Assembly (NCBI GenBank): GCA_003952965.2
Contig: CM025850.1
Coordinates: 30,553,024 to 30,617,023 of the forward strand
DNA length: 64,000 nucleotides
Source: Morella rubra
Lineage: Eukaryota > Streptophyta > Magnoliopsida > Fagales > Myricaceae
Reading direction: 5' to 3'
Shown here: positions 59,448 to 64,000 of the stretch, piece after piece
Numbering within the stretch: the stretch's first letter is position 1
Layout: every line of letters starts with the position of its first letter
Position numbers and translations under genes: made by a program
Notes under the pieces: model-generated
The model's database searches: none
What the model saw: the letters and a program-made list of their open reading frames with translations, nothing else
What the model was told of the DNA's origin: nothing

Positions 59448-62400
59448 TTGGCCGCTGTACAATTCTTTTAAACCATCGAGAACAAATTCTGTGGTTCAGC
59501 TTTCTGCATGTGGCAGTAAACGGGCTGTGATTCAGACGTTCTTCCGATTTAAAGCCACTGAGCGAATAATGTCCTCCTCTCCAAAACTATAATGGCAGTC
59601 GTCATCTTGACGCTACGAAATTGCTGGGTTCAGCTTTCCTGATGCTTTCTGCATGTGGATCGAATATCTCAGTCGATAATTTCGATCGGGTGACATAATA
59701 TTACCATCCAAGAAGAGTAAAGATAATGGGATAGGACGCGACAGATTACCTGGACAAGACGTAATATTCCTTCGGAAATATTTAATGTCTGGGTTGGATT
59801 TTGAATCCTTTTTTTAACCTAAGCTGATATGATGTTTTCCAATAACATTTCCCTCGCGAATGAACACTTTGAATACTTTATTTCACAGCCTATAAAGAAG
59901 GCACAATTGTACCCCATCTGCAAGATTCAGCTTTCTTTTCAGGTGACGCGATTAGATCCAACAAACTACACATATGAAAAGCACATTGATATTCATATCA
60001 TGCCTATGTTGACTTCCAGTGCATGGATTACCCACTTTCTTGTAAAGTTTGCAGATTTTCAATCTAAAGTCGGATCTTGCCTAGTGGAAGCAATAATTGT
60101 AGAGGCATCGGAACGTCAACACTACGATATTTCCTCTTGGTTCAGGTATCTTGCCGTTGAATAATATATATGTGACACCCCAATTTGGCACACTACTTCT
60201 ACCTCACTTCTAAGTAAGCTGCTCTCAACCATTCTTCCTATATGCATCATGGTAGTTGTGACAATTATCCAAACTCGATTATTGTACTTGTGGACTTCTC
60301 GAGTCCTCAATTCCGACCCTTTTTTTTTGGGTCGGTTGGCAGTACTATTTGCCCTGTGAAATGTGTGGTATTGGCATTTTCGATTTTTCTCAAGTTAGTG
60401 CAGACGTTAATCATGAGAAGCCGCATCAAATGACCAACAAAAAAAATGGCTTTTGTCAAGGCCGCTTCGTCGCTTATTCTGGATTCCATGGATGATCGCG
60501 TTTTGTCTTATTCCAATCATGTGAAATTGGACGGCACATGATGGTGTCGCTGCCTTAGGAATCACAAACCTTTTTAGTTTTTACCCAGGAGTACTTTTAA
60601 AACACTGTTGATCTTACATATTATATTACTGCACTCATGATATACGTGGTAGCATCCTTTGGAAAACAGTAGCTGCAATGACGGCGGAGATATGTCTTTA
60701 TCGAGAGCGCGAGTGGACAAGACAGACACTTGCGAGTGGCATGAAATTATTCAGAGGAAATATGCTTCTAGTTCTAGCTGCATGCGGTGCCATACAAGTT
60801 GGGATTTCACGCATGTTTTTTACTCGATCGATATAAATCAACTAATTCGACTTAACCCAAGTTTCAATTGAAGATGTGTGTCTGTGTATATGTCCGTCCC
60901 TATCTAAACTTCAAGGGCTCCAGAGTGCTTTCTGGAAGCGATGTTGCAGAACTAAACCATTTGCATTGCAGCTTCAAGCAGTCGTAAAGTAGTATATGTG
61001 AAAGAAAAGCCATCTTCCGAACTGCCCTTCTATATGAGATCTACTCTCTGGGTTCTCTTAAAGCTGACGAAAACTGTACCTGCTGATCTTATATAATGAA
61101 ACTATATGTTTGTCTGATGTGGAAGTAAGCTTTGAAAACGTATTATTTGAGGGACTGTGGGTTGGTTTGTCAACCAGTAATGAAAATATAGTAGAGAAAA
61201 AATTGGGAGTCTTCATTGTTGGTAGGATTAGTTGTCATCTACTAATCATTAAATTCTCCAGTTGATGCTAAAAACGGGGGGAAATTAAACAAAGAAGTTG
61301 GTGGGCAGAAGGTTTAAGAATACTGAGATTGTTGGGATTATTGATTTGTATAACGTTGTGCGCGCGGTTTGTCAGGTACCAACTCCAATAATCTTATAGC
61401 CGGAATCTGCTGCGAGAGAAGGCACAGACTGCACCTATAAAATTGGCTCTCTAGCTGACAAAGTCGGCCTGGTACTGCATGCTTGAGGTATTTTGCGTGC
61501 CATACTTTTCTATTTGTCCTGGCGGTATAGAACAGAGTCGATTTGTTTCTGCTTGGATTAGGTACAATATTTTTCCATTTACTAGGAGAGAAACATCTAA
61601 AGAAGTCCCCAAGTATTGCAATTTACATGTGATAGATTCTCGTGCCGGTTGATAACAACAGAATTAATGGGTGATTAACATATTATCGATTCGCTCATCT
61701 AATATATTGAAATTTTAAAATAAGGTAGTCTTGTAATATATTACATCATGATTTGACTTGAAGGTTTTTTTATTCGATTTTCTGGTTTTAATAATCTAAT
61801 GATTCTAATCATCTTCTCAACAATGTGATACTAGAACTATGGTGACAAATAAATACCAAGGACTCTTGAAGTAATATATTGGGAGACCCTGACCACCTTA
61901 ACCCAACTACTTTATTCCTTTGATTAATTGCTACAGAATTAAACAGTAAGTCCTCCAACAGCAATGACCAACCAAATAACATCTAGGATTACATGTACGA
62001 AGTTTGGATTTTTTTAAGATGAGGAGGATATATCCGGAGCTTTGCCCCGACTATGTAATCCTTCCAGACTTGTACAGTCTCCCGTCACGATGCTAAGTAT
62101 TTTCCTTATTGTCTATATAAAAGACATGTCATGCTAATTGATACGACAGTCCATATAAGAAAATCTTCATTTGAAATGGAATCATCTGCCTTCCTGGATT
62201 TGTTTATCAAAATGCACTGTACCAAAAAAACTGCCAAAAACGAGTAATGTCATGAGTACGACTTTTCATCTTATGCTTCCAATTGCAAGCGTGAGGGGCG
62301 TTATAACTTGGGGAATCCCCCAAACCAACATTTAAGTTTGAAATATCATAGCATTATTAGCGCCTTGATCCTCCCCTTCCAATTTTCCTTTGAGACTTAA

Positions 62401-64000
62401 GAGTAATGAAGACGTACACCTAAAATGGGCCATTTGAAATCGCTCTATCAAGCATAGGAGTCTATTTCCCTTAACAACTACTTGCATAGTCGGAGTGGCA
62501 TGAATATGACATTTCAACAGTGGATTATCACATCTATAAGCTTTTTACTTACCTCACCGTCACTACTTCATCCGCTTTGTGTGATCCTAGAAGATGAACA
62601 ATTGATATTACTCGATTTTCTTCTTCTTTTTGCGTACACAAACTGCTTATGGGGGCAAAATTGAATTGTGTACAGAAACTGGATACCAGGACATATAGAG
62701 GAGGATGGCGAGCAATAAATTATGGCCTTTGGTCACAAATGTTTTTGGTGCAAGAGAAGATCAACATTTCGCCCCCAAAACCTTCACCGGCAGAGGTAGA
62801 AGACAAAGGAAACAAGTGGGTTGCAAATCTGCAGTATTTCTCCCCTTCACACATCTTGTATATGTTCCTAGAACATGCAAGCAGTAAAAAACGGTAAAAT
62901 TTATGAATGATTCTTGAATAAATCAATCTCGATCGTACTATGCCCAAAAGATATAGCTGACACTCCTAGCAGGCCCACTGAGTCAGCAGAGGCTAGGTAC
63001 GTAGTCCCAGTACCATCTATGCTATTAATCTCTTCCGATAAACATTATTGCTTCAGTACTTATATATGTGCCCTATGCTGCCACATTGCCTTTTAAAACT
63101 CAAAGGACACCAGCCGCTTCTCGACTGTGAACCCTCAACTGTCTTTCATGTTCTTCTGGGATGACTCCACGCGTTTCTCCTACCACCCCATTTAAGCATG
63201 TACGTTTGCATGTCCGTGTCACTTGGCGCCACATTGCAGTCTTTATCAGAAAGCCCTTGGCAGCCCCTAGAATTTGATGATTGTAACCATTTGATATGAA
63301 CATTTTCGGAATCTTCTCCTTCGGTTCGAGCAGTATGAAACATGTTGCACTTGAAGTTTGGAAGCCAATGAACTAGCATTCAAGCGTTATTTCTTAAATG
63401 GGAGGGAACCCGTCACTGTTCACAAAATTTGGGTATCTATTTTAGCACTGCACTTGAAACTTCTGTCTCACCCGCTGATTGAGATGGACATTAATGGACA
63501 ATACAGGTGCAGAGCTAAATCCTTCGTCAGGATAAAGATGTTGAGGGCTACCTTTAAATTAACGAGTTGAATATTAATTCTTTTTCTATGAAACAAATCT
63601 CCTAGACTTTCGACAAACACTGCATTTCTTGCCCGAGATTGGATCAAAAGAAGAAAATGAAGATATCACAGTTACTATAGCTCAAGTTTAGCGTGAACAT
63701 TTAGCATCTAGTTGGAGATCAGAGGAAACGAATGTACTTTTCCTCTACTCTGTTGGCTAAAACTCTTTGCTTCAGAATGACTTCCTCTGAACTTCATAAT
63801 TCCAAAGTGAGTAGATGCATCGTACCTTGATTTATCATAAATAACGAACAAATTTGAACACATATAATTTGTCCTAAATAATGACAGAGTCGCCTTTTTT
63901 AATGTATATTCATTTCGTGTCAAGTTAGGCGGAATTGAAGGTGGGGGGCCAGGGGGGGTAGTGGTGAGATTAATTATAGTTGGTTGGAGGGGATTCTAGC
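59448..64000. other. Intergenic DNA, no gene recognised
   Basis: About 4.5 kb of medium AT content. Open frames at 59829-60164 (111 codons), 60659-60871, 62649-62897 and 63358-63570 match no family I recognise, and no splice-linked series of conserved exons was seen. The 111-codon frame is the only one long enough to deserve a homology search. Other features were not identified. Confidence 0.45.

Noticed and set aside
59829-60164. 111-codon open frame as a gene
   Set aside because: Not recognised and isolated; kept only as a candidate for a homology search.
1-64000. CRISPR arrays, bacterial operons or phage genes
   Set aside because: The window is plant nuclear DNA with introns and plant transposons; no spacer-repeat arrays or bacterial genes were seen.

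Overview
This window is nuclear DNA from a flowering plant, most likely a eudicot: AT-rich, intron-bearing, with a PIP2 aquaporin, a CRINKLY4-related receptor kinase, remnants of receptor-like kinases and dense nested plant transposons. The species cannot be named from the sequence. No rRNA, tRNA or organellar genes were recognised.

Layout. (1) 1-3136: upstream DNA and a four-exon PIP2-type aquaporin on the + strand. Its third exon has a one-base frame slip, a 26-base poly-C run and no visible splice donor just after it. (2) 3137-11596: gene-poor DNA with short AT-rich MITE-like repeats, a foldback (9112-9655), a long dispersed repeat (3740-4222 and 10012-10575) and a SINE-like head. (3) 11597-12805: an open frame of 402 codons whose protein reads like a plant rhabdovirus nucleoprotein (cytorhabdovirus/varicosavirus-like), i.e. 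an endogenous non-retroviral RNA virus copy. (4) 18888-21195: a CRINKLY4-related receptor-like (pseudo)kinase. (5) 21628-27058: a SINE with clear target-site duplications, a CACTA-like element and a decayed Mutator-like element (MULE-1). (6) 28592-33060: an old Copia fossil carrying a nested solo LTR, then small repeats and an inverted repeat (34255-34960). (7) 35500-36640: the C-lobe of a receptor-like cytoplasmic kinase, - strand. (8) 39870-59447: nested elements. These are a Copia fossil, a gag-only LTR element inside it, an 8.5-kb MULE (MULE-2) with 216-bp terminal inverted repeats, and a kinase remnant split by a solo LTR, followed by an inverted relative of that LTR. (9) 59448-64000: nothing recognisable.

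The most interesting items are the full-length rhabdovirus N-like frame and MULE-2. MULE-2 carries a mudrA-type transposase (- strand, at least seven exons) and a convergent gene (+ strand) for a GRF zinc-finger protein with a coiled-coil/membrane tail. This echoes the convergent two-gene plan of maize MuDR, but with an unrelated second protein.

A caution: several otherwise intact genes (PIP2, the CRINKLY4-related kinase, both MULE-2 genes) each show single frame slips. These could be real decay or indel errors in the assembly, and read-level evidence is needed to tell which.
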